Assembly: GCA_028710605.1 (NCBI GenBank)
Contig: JAQTTU010000012.1
Location: 1 to 64,000, forward strand
Direction: 5' to 3'
DNA: 64,000 nucleotides
Source: Sideroxydans sp.
GTDB lineage: Bacteria > Pseudomonadota > Gammaproteobacteria > Burkholderiales > Gallionellaceae
Position numbers and translations under genes: made by a program. A model generated the notes under the pieces. The model searched no databases. It saw only the letters and a list, made by a program, of their open reading frames with translations, and was not told the DNA's origin. Positions within the stretch are counted from its first letter, which is position 1. Each line of letters opens with the position of its first letter. Below, piece after piece: positions 15,933-22,666 of this stretch.

Positions 15933-15959
15933 GAAGATGCCCGTCAATAGGCGATCTAC
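15933..15959. repeat. CCTATTGACGGGC element, half copy
   Basis: GAAGATGCCCGTCAATAGGC followed by GATCTAC, preceded by CCCAACCTCGT as at 1905. It lies between the cytochrome c gene end and the long inverted repeat. Confidence 0.75.
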
Positions 15960-15966
15960 AGCGACC

Positions 15967-16719
15967 TCAATCATCATCCCCGTGTTCGCCGTGTTCTGAT
16001 CGGCCTTCTCGGCCACCCTCTCCGCGCCAGCGAATGTCATGCTCGTTTGCGCTTCGGTGGCATTCCACGCAGTTGTCGAAGTTGCGTATGCCTTCCTCGA
16101 TGTGTTCGCCGCGTATGTTGGCGAGCGAGTGTTCGTGGCAGCCGTAGCAGGTGTAGCGGCTGTAGTCGTTGCGCGGGTGGCAGGTGGCGCAGCTGGCGTT
16201 GTGGTCGCGGTCCAAGGTGAACGATTTACCGTGATCGAAGGTCGCGGGTGTCCACTTTTGCAGGCTGTGGCACTGGCTGCAATTGCCGCTGATTTTCTGG
16301 TGCAGCGAATCGGCGGGCGACTTGTGGCAGGACTGGCATTGCGTGCGCGTGGTCGTGTTCAACAGGTTGTGGTCGAACAATCCCGGCTGGCGGTAGCGCT
16401 TCACGCCCGCGTGATCGCTGTGGCAGGCCACGCAATCCTGGCTGACCAGTTGCTGGTGGAACGGCGACGAGGTGAGCGGTTTGATGACCGGCGCGCCCGC
16501 CGTGGTCAGGCGACCGATCTCCGCTGGCTTGTGGCAAGTCACGCAGCGCGCGGACTCGGCTCCGCCGAATTTGGAGTGGCAGGCGAAGCAATCGGTTTCC
16601 AGTTGTTTGTGGCCGGGAATCAACTTGCCGGGGCCGACCATCAGGTTGGGATAGACGAACACCAGCACCGCCAGCACCAGTAGGTTTGCCGCCAGAATGA
16701 ATTTAAGAATTCGGCTCAT
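15967..16719 (-). CDS. Membrane-anchored octaheme c-type cytochrome
   Basis: The start is the ATG at 16719, which overlaps the stop codon of the cytochrome b gene (ATGA). The 250-residue protein has one N-terminal membrane anchor (ILKFILAANLLVLAVLVFVY) and then eight CxxCH heme-binding motifs: CFACH, CVTCH, CVACH, CQSCH, CSQCH, CATCH, CYGCH and CVECH. The tail is charged and low-complexity, rich in His, Glu and Gly. It is a periplasmic multiheme electron carrier of the cytochrome c3/c7-like class. Being coupled to a cytochrome b and an FNR-type reductase, it probably passes electrons across the membrane. Redox partners are unknown. Confidence 0.9.
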   Translation of the reverse strand: MSRILKFILAANLLVLAVLVFVYPNLMVGPGKLIPGHKQLETDCFACHSKFGGAESARCVTCHKPAEIGRLTTAGAPVIKPLTSSPFHQQLVSQDCVACHSDHAGVKRYRQPGLFDHNLLNTTTRTQCQSCHKSPADSLHQKISGNCSQCHSLQKWTPATFDHGKSFTLDRDHNASCATCHPRNDYSRYTCYGCHEHSLANIRGEHIEEGIRNFDNCVECHRSANEHDIRWRGEGGREGRSEHGEHGDDD

Positions 16720-17294
16720 ATCCATCCCCAGAACAAAAAGATGCTGATGATGTGGCCCAGCGCCAGCACCGCGAACACGATGAAAATCGGAATGTGTACT
16801 TTGCGCCATTGGGTCATGGCATCCAGACTTACCGCGTCCCAGAACACGGCTTGTTCCACTTCGTTGCGCGACATGCCGCGCAACTGGTAATGCTCGCGCT
16901 CGCCCTGCACATGGCGGCGCGAACGGTCCAACAATATCTTGCCGACCAAGCCGCTAATCACGTTGACTCCCATCGCCGCCGTCGCCAGCCAGGGCAGGAT
17001 GGCGTTGAAATGGATGCCCGCGTGAATCAGCACCATCAACGAGCCCAGCCACGCAGAAAACTCATGCATGCGCAGCAACGTTTTCGGATTGCTGGCGGTG
17101 ATGTATTTGCGTTTGCGCGCCGAATAAATCAGCGAGCCGATAATCAGCAGCGTGCCGGGAATGCCCAGATAGCGGCCTATCCACACCAGATCCAAACGAT
17201 GCAACAGGTAATCGCCCGCCAGCGTGGCTGCGGCCAGCAGGCCGAGCATCGCGGTGAACGGCAGCACGTGTTCGCGCCATAGTGAATTGTTCAT
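16716..17294 (-). CDS. Cytochrome b-like integral membrane protein
   Basis: The 192-residue protein has about five hydrophobic helices. Histidines sit where b-type hemes could bind: H77 in LRMHEF, the pair in LIHAGIHF, H167 in KVHIP and one in LGHIIS. The fold looks like the short ferric-reductase/cytochrome b type. It starts directly after the reductase stop codon and overlaps the multiheme cytochrome gene by 4 bp, so the three products probably form one complex. Heme ligation is inferred from the histidine pattern. Confidence 0.75.
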   Translation of the reverse strand: MNNSLWREHVLPFTAMLGLLAAATLAGDYLLHRLDLVWIGRYLGIPGTLLIIGSLIYSARKRKYITASNPKTLLRMHEFSAWLGSLMVLIHAGIHFNAILPWLATAAMGVNVISGLVGKILLDRSRRHVQGEREHYQLRGMSRNEVEQAVFWDAVSLDAMTQWRKVHIPIFIVFAVLALGHIISIFLFWGWI

Positions 17295-18557
17295 TTACAC
17301 CTCCAGAGTGACGCTGGTTTTCGGTTCGCACACGCAGAGCAAACACGTGCCCGGTTCGGGATCGTATTCCGGTTCCTGGCGGTACGTCACCTCGCCCGAG
17401 CGAATCGTGGTCTGGCAGCTGCCGCAACCGCCCGCACGGCAACCGGAGCTGGCGGCGATACCGTGCGCTTCGGCAAATTCGAGCAGCGTTCCGCCACCGG
17501 GCTGCCACGCAAATTGCTGGCCGGATTGGGCGAAAGTGACCGTGATGTCGCTGGCTGTTGGCGCGCTTTGCGTTGCGGGTTGCTTGCGTTTGATCGAGGC
17601 CGGGCCGAACGCTTCATAGTGGATATGCGCATCCGGCACGCCCCAATCTTCCAGCGCGGGCACCAGACTTTCCATCAGCGGGGTCGGCCCGCAAATGTAA
17701 AAGTGAAACGGCTTGAACGGCAACTGGTTGCGTAGCAGGCTCACATCGACACGCCCGCGCTGCTGGTAGTCGTGCCCCTGAATATCGTCCGGCAGCGGGT
17801 CGCTGAAGCAGAAACGCAAATGGAAATTCGCATGCGCTGCCGCCAGATTTTCGAGCTGGGCTTTCATCGCCAGTTCGCGGCCATTGCGCACGCCGTAGAA
17901 CAACCACACTTCGCGCCCCGGCTGTTTGTCCAGACACCATTTCAACATGCTCAACATCGGCGTGATACCGATGCCGCCGCCGATCAGCACCACCGGCGCA
18001 TCGCTGCTGTCAATATGGAAATGCCCCGCCGGCGCGCGCACCTGCAAGCGGCAGCCCACCTCGACGTGGTCGTGGAAAAAATTGGAAGAGCGCCCCGGCG
18101 GCACACTCTTGCCGGCGGGCGGCACAGCGCGTTTGATCGACACGCGATAACAATCCGCCTGCGGCGCATCCGACAGCGAATAGCAGCGGACGAGCTGTTC
18201 GCTGCTGCCTGCGGCATTGGGGATATCGAGATTGAAGGTCAGAAATTGTCCGGGCAAATAAGGCGGCAGCGCCTGCCCGTCTTCCGGCTTGAGATAAAAC
18301 GAACAGATGGACTGCGCCGCATCCTCGATGACTTTGCGCTCCACCTTGAATGACCTGAGGCCCGACCACGCGGCTTGAACCGGTGCGACAGATTCTTGCT
18401 TGACCACCGCATGCGTAGTCGGCAGATTCATATCCTCCGCCTCGTTGCGCAACGCCTGATAGCCCTGCCAATGCCGCGAGAAACCGATAGCGAGATAGAT
18501 CGCCACTTGCGCGGCAACACCCAGCACAATCCACAGCAGCAAGGTAAGCGAGGTCAT
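17295..18557 (-). CDS. Membrane-anchored FNR-type reductase with C-terminal 2Fe-2S domain
   Basis: The 420-residue protein has an N-terminal membrane anchor (residues 4-26) and an FAD/NAD(P)H ferredoxin-reductase module. Its flavin motif is RCYSLSDAP, with a VRAPAGHFHID segment, the nucleotide motif LIGGGIGITPMLSML and CGPTPLM. A C-terminal plant-type ferredoxin domain follows, with C-x4-C-x2-C (CRAGGCGSC) and a distal cysteine. It should move electrons between a nicotinamide pool and the 2Fe-2S centre, and on to the cytochrome b and octaheme cytochrome encoded directly downstream. The start has GGAG eight bases upstream. Confidence 0.9.
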   Translation of the reverse strand: MTSLTLLLWIVLGVAAQVAIYLAIGFSRHWQGYQALRNEAEDMNLPTTHAVVKQESVAPVQAAWSGLRSFKVERKVIEDAAQSICSFYLKPEDGQALPPYLPGQFLTFNLDIPNAAGSSEQLVRCYSLSDAPQADCYRVSIKRAVPPAGKSVPPGRSSNFFHDHVEVGCRLQVRAPAGHFHIDSSDAPVVLIGGGIGITPMLSMLKWCLDKQPGREVWLFYGVRNGRELAMKAQLENLAAAHANFHLRFCFSDPLPDDIQGHDYQQRGRVDVSLLRNQLPFKPFHFYICGPTPLMESLVPALEDWGVPDAHIHYEAFGPASIKRKQPATQSAPTASDITVTFAQSGQQFAWQPGGGTLLEFAEAHGIAASSGCRAGGCGSCQTTIRSGEVTYRQEPEYDPEPGTCLLCVCEPKTSVTLEV

Positions 18558-18632
18558 TTAATTGGGCTCCTGAAAATCATCATGGTGATGCTTGACTATG
18601 GCGTTGAGCAAAAAATCTTCGTTGAGAAGTTT

Positions 18633-18690
18633 GTAGGTGCGAATTTATTCGCACATGGCGCGCCTGGCGTGCGAATGAATTCGCACCTAC
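18633..18690. repeat. REP-like hairpin (GTAGGTGCGAATTTATTCGCAC type)
   Basis: Inverted arms of the same family as 4980, 6648 and 51868, upstream of the reductase gene. Confidence 0.85.
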
Positions 18691-18752
18691 AACATTTACA
18701 GTGTGGCGAGTATTGGCTCGCCAGCTTAAGTCATCCTTAAGCAGCATCATGT

Positions 18753-18796
18753 CCCCTCCCCCATGCAGGGGGAGGGCTAGGGTGGAGGTAGAAACG
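18753..18796. repeat. Palindromic repeat (CCCTCCCCCATGCAGGGGGAGGG), half unit
   Basis: CCCCTCCCCCATGCAGGGGG AGGGCTAGGGTGGAGGTAGAAACG is the left half of the composite found at 7713. It supplies the last codons and stop of the YgjP-like gene. Confidence 0.85.
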
Positions 18797-19337
18797 AAAC
18801 TGCTCCGCCACTTTCCGAAACAACCCACAGATGCTTTCCACCCGCCTCCAGATACGTCAGATACGCCCGCACATCGAACTCCAGCTGCGCATACTCCGGC
18901 TCGATATGACGGCACAGTTGATAGAACGCCTTGTCGTGCGCGCTCTCCTTCATGTGCGCCAGCTCGTGCACAACGATCATGCGCAAAAACTCCGGCGGCA
19001 TATCCTTGAACAAATTCGCCACACGAATCTCGCGCTTGGTTTTCAGCTTCACCCCCTGCACGCGCGAAATGCTGGTGTGCATGCCCAGCGCGTTCCTGAT
19101 GACATGCAATTTGCTGTCGAACGCCACCTTGCTCAATTGCCCCACATTGCGCAGATGCACGTTCTTGATTTCCAGCACGTAGTCATACAACGCCCGGTCG
19201 GTGCGCACGGCGTGCGCTTGCGGATATTTTTGCAGCAGTAGATCGGCCAGTTGATTTTGGGCGATCAGGTGGTGGACTTGCGCGGTCAGGCTGGCGGGGT
19301 AGCCAGAGAGGTAGTTGGGGGAGGGTTTGGGGTGCAT
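18777..19337 (-). CDS. YgjP-like zinc metallopeptidase-domain protein
   Basis: The 186-residue protein carries HELAH (H124, E125, H128) with a further histidine at about 134 (HMKESAHDKAFY). This is the M48/WLM-like pattern of the YgjP (DUF45) family. Upstream sequence IRVANLFKDMPPEFLRMIVV is typical of the family. No substrate is established. The C-terminal residues (about GGAVSFLPPP) are encoded by a dispersed palindromic repeat that also provides the stop codon, so the native end has probably been replaced. Confidence 0.82.
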   Translation of the reverse strand: MHPKPSPNYLSGYPASLTAQVHHLIAQNQLADLLLQKYPQAHAVRTDRALYDYVLEIKNVHLRNVGQLSKVAFDSKLHVIRNALGMHTSISRVQGVKLKTKREIRVANLFKDMPPEFLRMIVVHELAHMKESAHDKAFYQLCRHIEPEYAQLEFDVRAYLTYLEAGGKHLWVVSESGGAVSFLPPP

Positions 19338-19365
19338 CGAGAATATTGAATTTGCTGGCAGGCGA

Positions 19366-20730
19366 TTACCGCACCCACACCGTCTTCGCGTTCACAAATT
19401 CGTGCATGCCCAGTTTCGACAATTCGCGTCCGTAACCCGAGGCTTTCACGCCTCCGAACGGCAGGCGGGAATCGGATTTGACCATGCCGTTGATGAAAGT
19501 GCAGCCGGACTGGATGTGCGCCGCCAGTTGTTCGGCGCGTTCGCTGTCGTTGCTCCACACCGATGCGCCGAGGCCGAAGCGGGTGTCGTTGGCGAGGCGC
19601 AACGCGTCGTCCTCATCCGCCGCGCGCAGGATGAGCGCCACCGGGCCGAACAGTTCTTCGTGGTAGGCGCAGGTGGCGGGCGAGACGCGATCCAGAATCG
19701 ACGGCTGGTAGAAAAATCCTGCGCCTGCGACGGGCTGGCACCCCGTCACAGCAACCGCGCCGAGTGCGATGGAATCGGTGATTTGTTTATGCAGCGTGTC
19801 GCGCAAATCGGCGCGTGCCATGGGGCCGATTTGGGTGGCTTCGTCCAGCGGGTCGCCGAGTTTGAGCGCTGCCACTTTGACTTTGAGCCGATGCAAAAAC
19901 TCGTCGGCGATTTGCGGCACGAGGATGAAACGTTTGGCGGCGATGCACGATTGGCCGCCATTGAGAAAGCGCGAAGCCACCGCCATGTTCACCGCCAATT
20001 CCAGATCGGCATCGTGCAGCACGACGAACGGATCGGAGCCGCCCAGTTCCAGCACGCATTTTTTCAGATGCTGTCCGGCCAGCGCCGCCACTTTGCGCCC
20101 GGCGGCTTCCGAGCCGGTGAGCGTGACCGCCTGCACAGACGGGCTGGCGATCACCTCGGCGACTTGCTCGACCTCAATCATCAGATTTGAAAACACACCT
20201 TCAGCCAAGCCGCTGGCGCGGAAAATTTCTTCGATCGCCAGCGCGCATTGCGGCACGTTGGGCGCGTGTTTCAACAGCAGCGCATTGCCCGCCATCAAGG
20301 CCGGCGCGGCGGCGCGGAACACCTGCCAGAACGGAAAATTCCACGGCATGATCGCCAGCACCACGCCCAGCGGCTGATAGGCGATGTAGCTCTTCGCCGC
20401 ATCCGATGCCACCAATTCGGCGCGCATGAATTGCTCGCCATGTTGCGCATAATATTCGCAAGCTCCCGCGCACTTCTCCACCTCGGCACGCGCTTCGCGC
20501 AACGGCTTGCCCATCTCCAAAGTGATGAGCGTCGCATATTCGTCGCGCCGCGCCAGCAACTGGTTGGCCGCATTGCGCAGCATCTCCGCGCGCTCGGCAA
20601 AGTCGGTCTGCGCCCAACTTTGTTGCGCCACGCTGGCGTTCGATAAACCCAGCGGCAAGTGGGCGGCATCCAGACTGGCAAAGGTTTGGATGAGTTGATT
20701 GGTGGTCGGGTTGTGGGTGGCGAATGGCAT
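19366..20730 (-). CDS. NAD(P)-dependent succinate-semialdehyde dehydrogenase-like aldehyde dehydrogenase
   Basis: The 454-residue protein is a complete aldehyde dehydrogenase: MPWNFPFWQV, the catalytic glutamate in LELGGSDPF, the catalytic cysteine in NGGQSCIAAKRF, and the C-terminal LPFGGVKASGYGREL. It is closest in pattern to the shorter Sad/GabD type that oxidises succinate semialdehyde to succinate. Substrate assignment is by family only. No GABA transaminase or other catabolic gene is adjacent. Confidence 0.88.
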   Translation of the reverse strand: MPFATHNPTTNQLIQTFASLDAAHLPLGLSNASVAQQSWAQTDFAERAEMLRNAANQLLARRDEYATLITLEMGKPLREARAEVEKCAGACEYYAQHGEQFMRAELVASDAAKSYIAYQPLGVVLAIMPWNFPFWQVFRAAAPALMAGNALLLKHAPNVPQCALAIEEIFRASGLAEGVFSNLMIEVEQVAEVIASPSVQAVTLTGSEAAGRKVAALAGQHLKKCVLELGGSDPFVVLHDADLELAVNMAVASRFLNGGQSCIAAKRFILVPQIADEFLHRLKVKVAALKLGDPLDEATQIGPMARADLRDTLHKQITDSIALGAVAVTGCQPVAGAGFFYQPSILDRVSPATCAYHEELFGPVALILRAADEDDALRLANDTRFGLGASVWSNDSERAEQLAAHIQSGCTFINGMVKSDSRLPFGGVKASGYGRELSKLGMHEFVNAKTVWVR

Positions 20731-20792
20731 GGCGGCAATGTTAGGCGGATTCGGCGGGGACGTGCAACTTTCAGGTTGATTCTTTCATGTTG

Positions 20793-20900
20793 ATTCCCTC
20801 TCCCGCAGGCGGGAGAAGGGAGCAAAGCAATATCGCGCCAGACCAATAAACACGGCCATCTCCATCAAATGAAACGCGCAGATCGCCTATTGACGGGCAT
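20793..20900. repeat. Composite repeat: CCCTCTCCC hairpin plus CCTATTGACGGGC element
   Basis: GATTCCCTCTCCCGCAGGCG GGAGAAGGGAGCAAAGCAA is followed by AAACACGGCCATCTCCATCA and GATCGCCTATTGACGGGCAT. The same two-part arrangement occurs at 29914-30027, so the parts have moved or been copied together. It takes up the first part of the 20731-21146 gap. Confidence 0.8.
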
Positions 20901-21128
20901 GTGCGTGGTTGTTGCCGACTTGTCGGCTTTACAACCACGGCCTACTTCTTGCGGGTACTTCACGCGGTATCGGATTGCGATACCGGTCGCATCGTTTTTC
21001 GCCACCTTGCGGATCTCCATCCATTTTTCCGGCACGGGCTGATACGCTGCCCCGACTTTCAAATCTTCAAATGCACGGAAATGAAATACCCTGCAAAATA
21101 CCGGCGGTGTACTGAACAGTTGGGCCAA
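20865..21128 (-). CDS. Possible small protein or gene fragment opposite the desaturase leader
   Basis: This reverse frame (87 residues) has a central stretch, AFEDLKVGAAYQPVPEKWME IRKVAKNDATGIAIRYRVKY, whose composition looks protein-like. The last ~12 residues are the translation of the dispersed element, so the 3' end at least is secondary. No ribosome site is obvious and no family is recognised. It may be the remains of a displaced gene. It fills the otherwise empty part of the gap before the desaturase gene. Confidence 0.3.
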   Translation of the reverse strand: MAQLFSTPPVFCRVFHFRAFEDLKVGAAYQPVPEKWMEIRKVAKNDATGIAIRYRVKYPQEVGRGCKADKSATTTHMPVNRRSARFI

Positions 21129-21146
21129 TCAAACGGAGCAGACCTG

Positions 21147-22079
21147 ATGAAAAACGCACCCGATTTTCTCGCGCCGTCCAACGCCATCGGCTTTGCCTAT
21201 TGCGCGCTGGCTGCGGCGCTCACCGTTATCGCGGCGGTTCTCTCCAGCCGTCCGCCGGGTTTTGTCTGGCTGCTGGGGCAGATATTGTTCGCGCTGGCCT
21301 TCATCGAATGGTTTTTAATCATGCACGAAGTCGGGCATCGCACGATGTTCAAGAGCCGCTGGCCCAACCGGCTGGTCGGCACGGTCGCCGGATTCTTCGC
21401 CTTGATCCCTTACTCGGCCTGGTGCCACATTCATGCCAGACACCACGTGTGGACCGGCTGGCAGGACAAGGATGCCACGACGGCAACGCTCGTGCCCAGA
21501 ACGCTTTCGGGCTGGGAAAAAATGGCGATCAATTTTGCCTGGCGCAGCGGGTTGCCGTTATTTTCGACGCTGTACCGCCTGCAAAATTATTGGCACGTGA
21601 AACGGCTGGAGCGATTCCTCAGCGCCACGGTACTGCCGCGCATTCGGGCTGAAGTTGCGCTGCTGCTGTGCGCCTATGCCGCGCTCGTGCTGTGGGTCGG
21701 CTTGTGGCAATTGCTCGGCATTTGCGGGCTCGGGTTGTTGCTCGCGCTGATGGTGCAAGACCCGTTGCTGCTCGGCCAGCACACCCACATGCCGCGCCAT
21801 CTCGCGCAAGGGGAAGCGGTGCGCCCCTTCCCGCCGCGCGCGCAGGAAGCCTATACCCGCTCGGTGCGTTTTCCGTACTGGTTCTCGCTGTTCATCATGC
21901 ATTTCGACGCGCACGCGCTGCATCACATGTTCGTGCGCGTTCCCGGTTACCGCCTGCGCCGCATAGACTATGTGCCGCAAAATGAAGTCAATTGGTGGGT
22001 CTGGTTAACGGCGGCGAAAAAATTATCCGGTGTCGAATTCCTGTTCGGCAGACGCGACGAATCCGGGTTTCCATATTGA
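21147..22079 (+). CDS. Membrane fatty acid desaturase-like protein
   Basis: The start is the ATG at 21147 with CGGAG eight bases upstream. The 310-residue membrane protein has the three histidine clusters of di-iron desaturases: H60-x3-H64 (HEVGH), H94-x-H96-x2-HH (HIHARHH) and a C-terminal HALHH. Four or more hydrophobic segments surround them. These enzymes introduce double bonds or hydroxyl groups into acyl or related chains. It is the first gene of a seven-gene run and its stop overlaps the next start codon (TGATG). The acyl substrate is unknown. Confidence 0.85.
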   Translation: MKNAPDFLAPSNAIGFAYCALAAALTVIAAVLSSRPPGFVWLLGQILFALAFIEWFLIMHEVGHRTMFKSRWPNRLVGTVAGFFALIPYSAWCHIHARHHVWTGWQDKDATTATLVPRTLSGWEKMAINFAWRSGLPLFSTLYRLQNYWHVKRLERFLSATVLPRIRAEVALLLCAYAALVLWVGLWQLLGICGLGLLLALMVQDPLLLGQHTHMPRHLAQGEAVRPFPPRAQEAYTRSVRFPYWFSLFIMHFDAHALHHMFVRVPGYRLRRIDYVPQNEVNWWVWLTAAKKLSGVEFLFGRRDESGFPY

Positions 22080-22666
22080 TGGCCGCACCCGCCGCTTTGC
22101 CTTGCGCAGTGTTTCTGTTGCTCGCTCTCGGGCTGGCCGGTGTCGCGCATGTCCTCTGGCTGCGCAGCGCGTGGTCAACGCCGTTCGCGCTGCCGCTGGA
22201 TGGCGGCATGCATCTGCGCGGACATCGTCTGTTTGGTGCAAACAAGATGTTGCGTGGCCTGATGATGATGCCGCCCGCCACCGCCGCGACGTTCGCGCTG
22301 TTTGCCGCCAACCGCGAACATCTGCCCGCATGGCTGGCGAGTGGCATCTGGGATATGCCGACAACGCAACTGGCCGCAGTCGGCTTCGTCTGCGGCACAG
22401 CCTTCATGCTGGCCGAATTGCCCAACTCATTTTTCAAACGCCAGCTCGATGTCGCGCCCGGAGAAGCACCAGCCTCGCCGCTGCTGCGCGGGCTGTGCCT
22501 GCTGATAGATCGCAGCGATTCCACGCTGGGCGTATTGATCGCCTTGTCCATCATGCTGCCGCTGCAACCTATGGTCTGGCTCTGGGCATTGCTGCTCGGT
22601 TCAGGTCTGCATTGGTTGTTCAGCATCTGGCTCTACCGGTTGAAAATCAAAAGGAGGCTGTCTTGA
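22079..22666 (+). CDS. CDP-archaeol synthase (CarS)-like CTP-dependent cytidylyltransferase
   Basis: The 195-residue membrane protein has about five hydrophobic segments. Two stretches match the CarS family closely in my reading: GHRLFGANKMLRG (compare the G(K)RIFGxxKTxRG signature) and ELPNSFFKRQLDVAPGE (compare GDxxKSFFKRRxxxxPGE), followed by DRSDSTLG. In archaea CarS activates digeranylgeranylglyceryl phosphate with CTP; bacterial homologues act on unidentified alcohol phosphates. The start overlaps the desaturase stop, and the stop overlaps the dikinase TTG start, so translation is coupled. The substrate is inferred only to be a lipid phosphate. Confidence 0.72.
   Translation: MAAPAALPCAVFLLLALGLAGVAHVLWLRSAWSTPFALPLDGGMHLRGHRLFGANKMLRGLMMMPPATAATFALFAANREHLPAWLASGIWDMPTTQLAAVGFVCGTAFMLAELPNSFFKRQLDVAPGEAPASPLLRGLCLLIDRSDSTLGVLIALSIMLPLQPMVWLWALLLGSGLHWLFSIWLYRLKIKRRLS

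Noticed and set aside
19366-20730. Aldehyde dehydrogenase as a member of the lipid cluster
   Set aside because: It is on the opposite strand and separated by repeats; no coupling to the cluster is visible.
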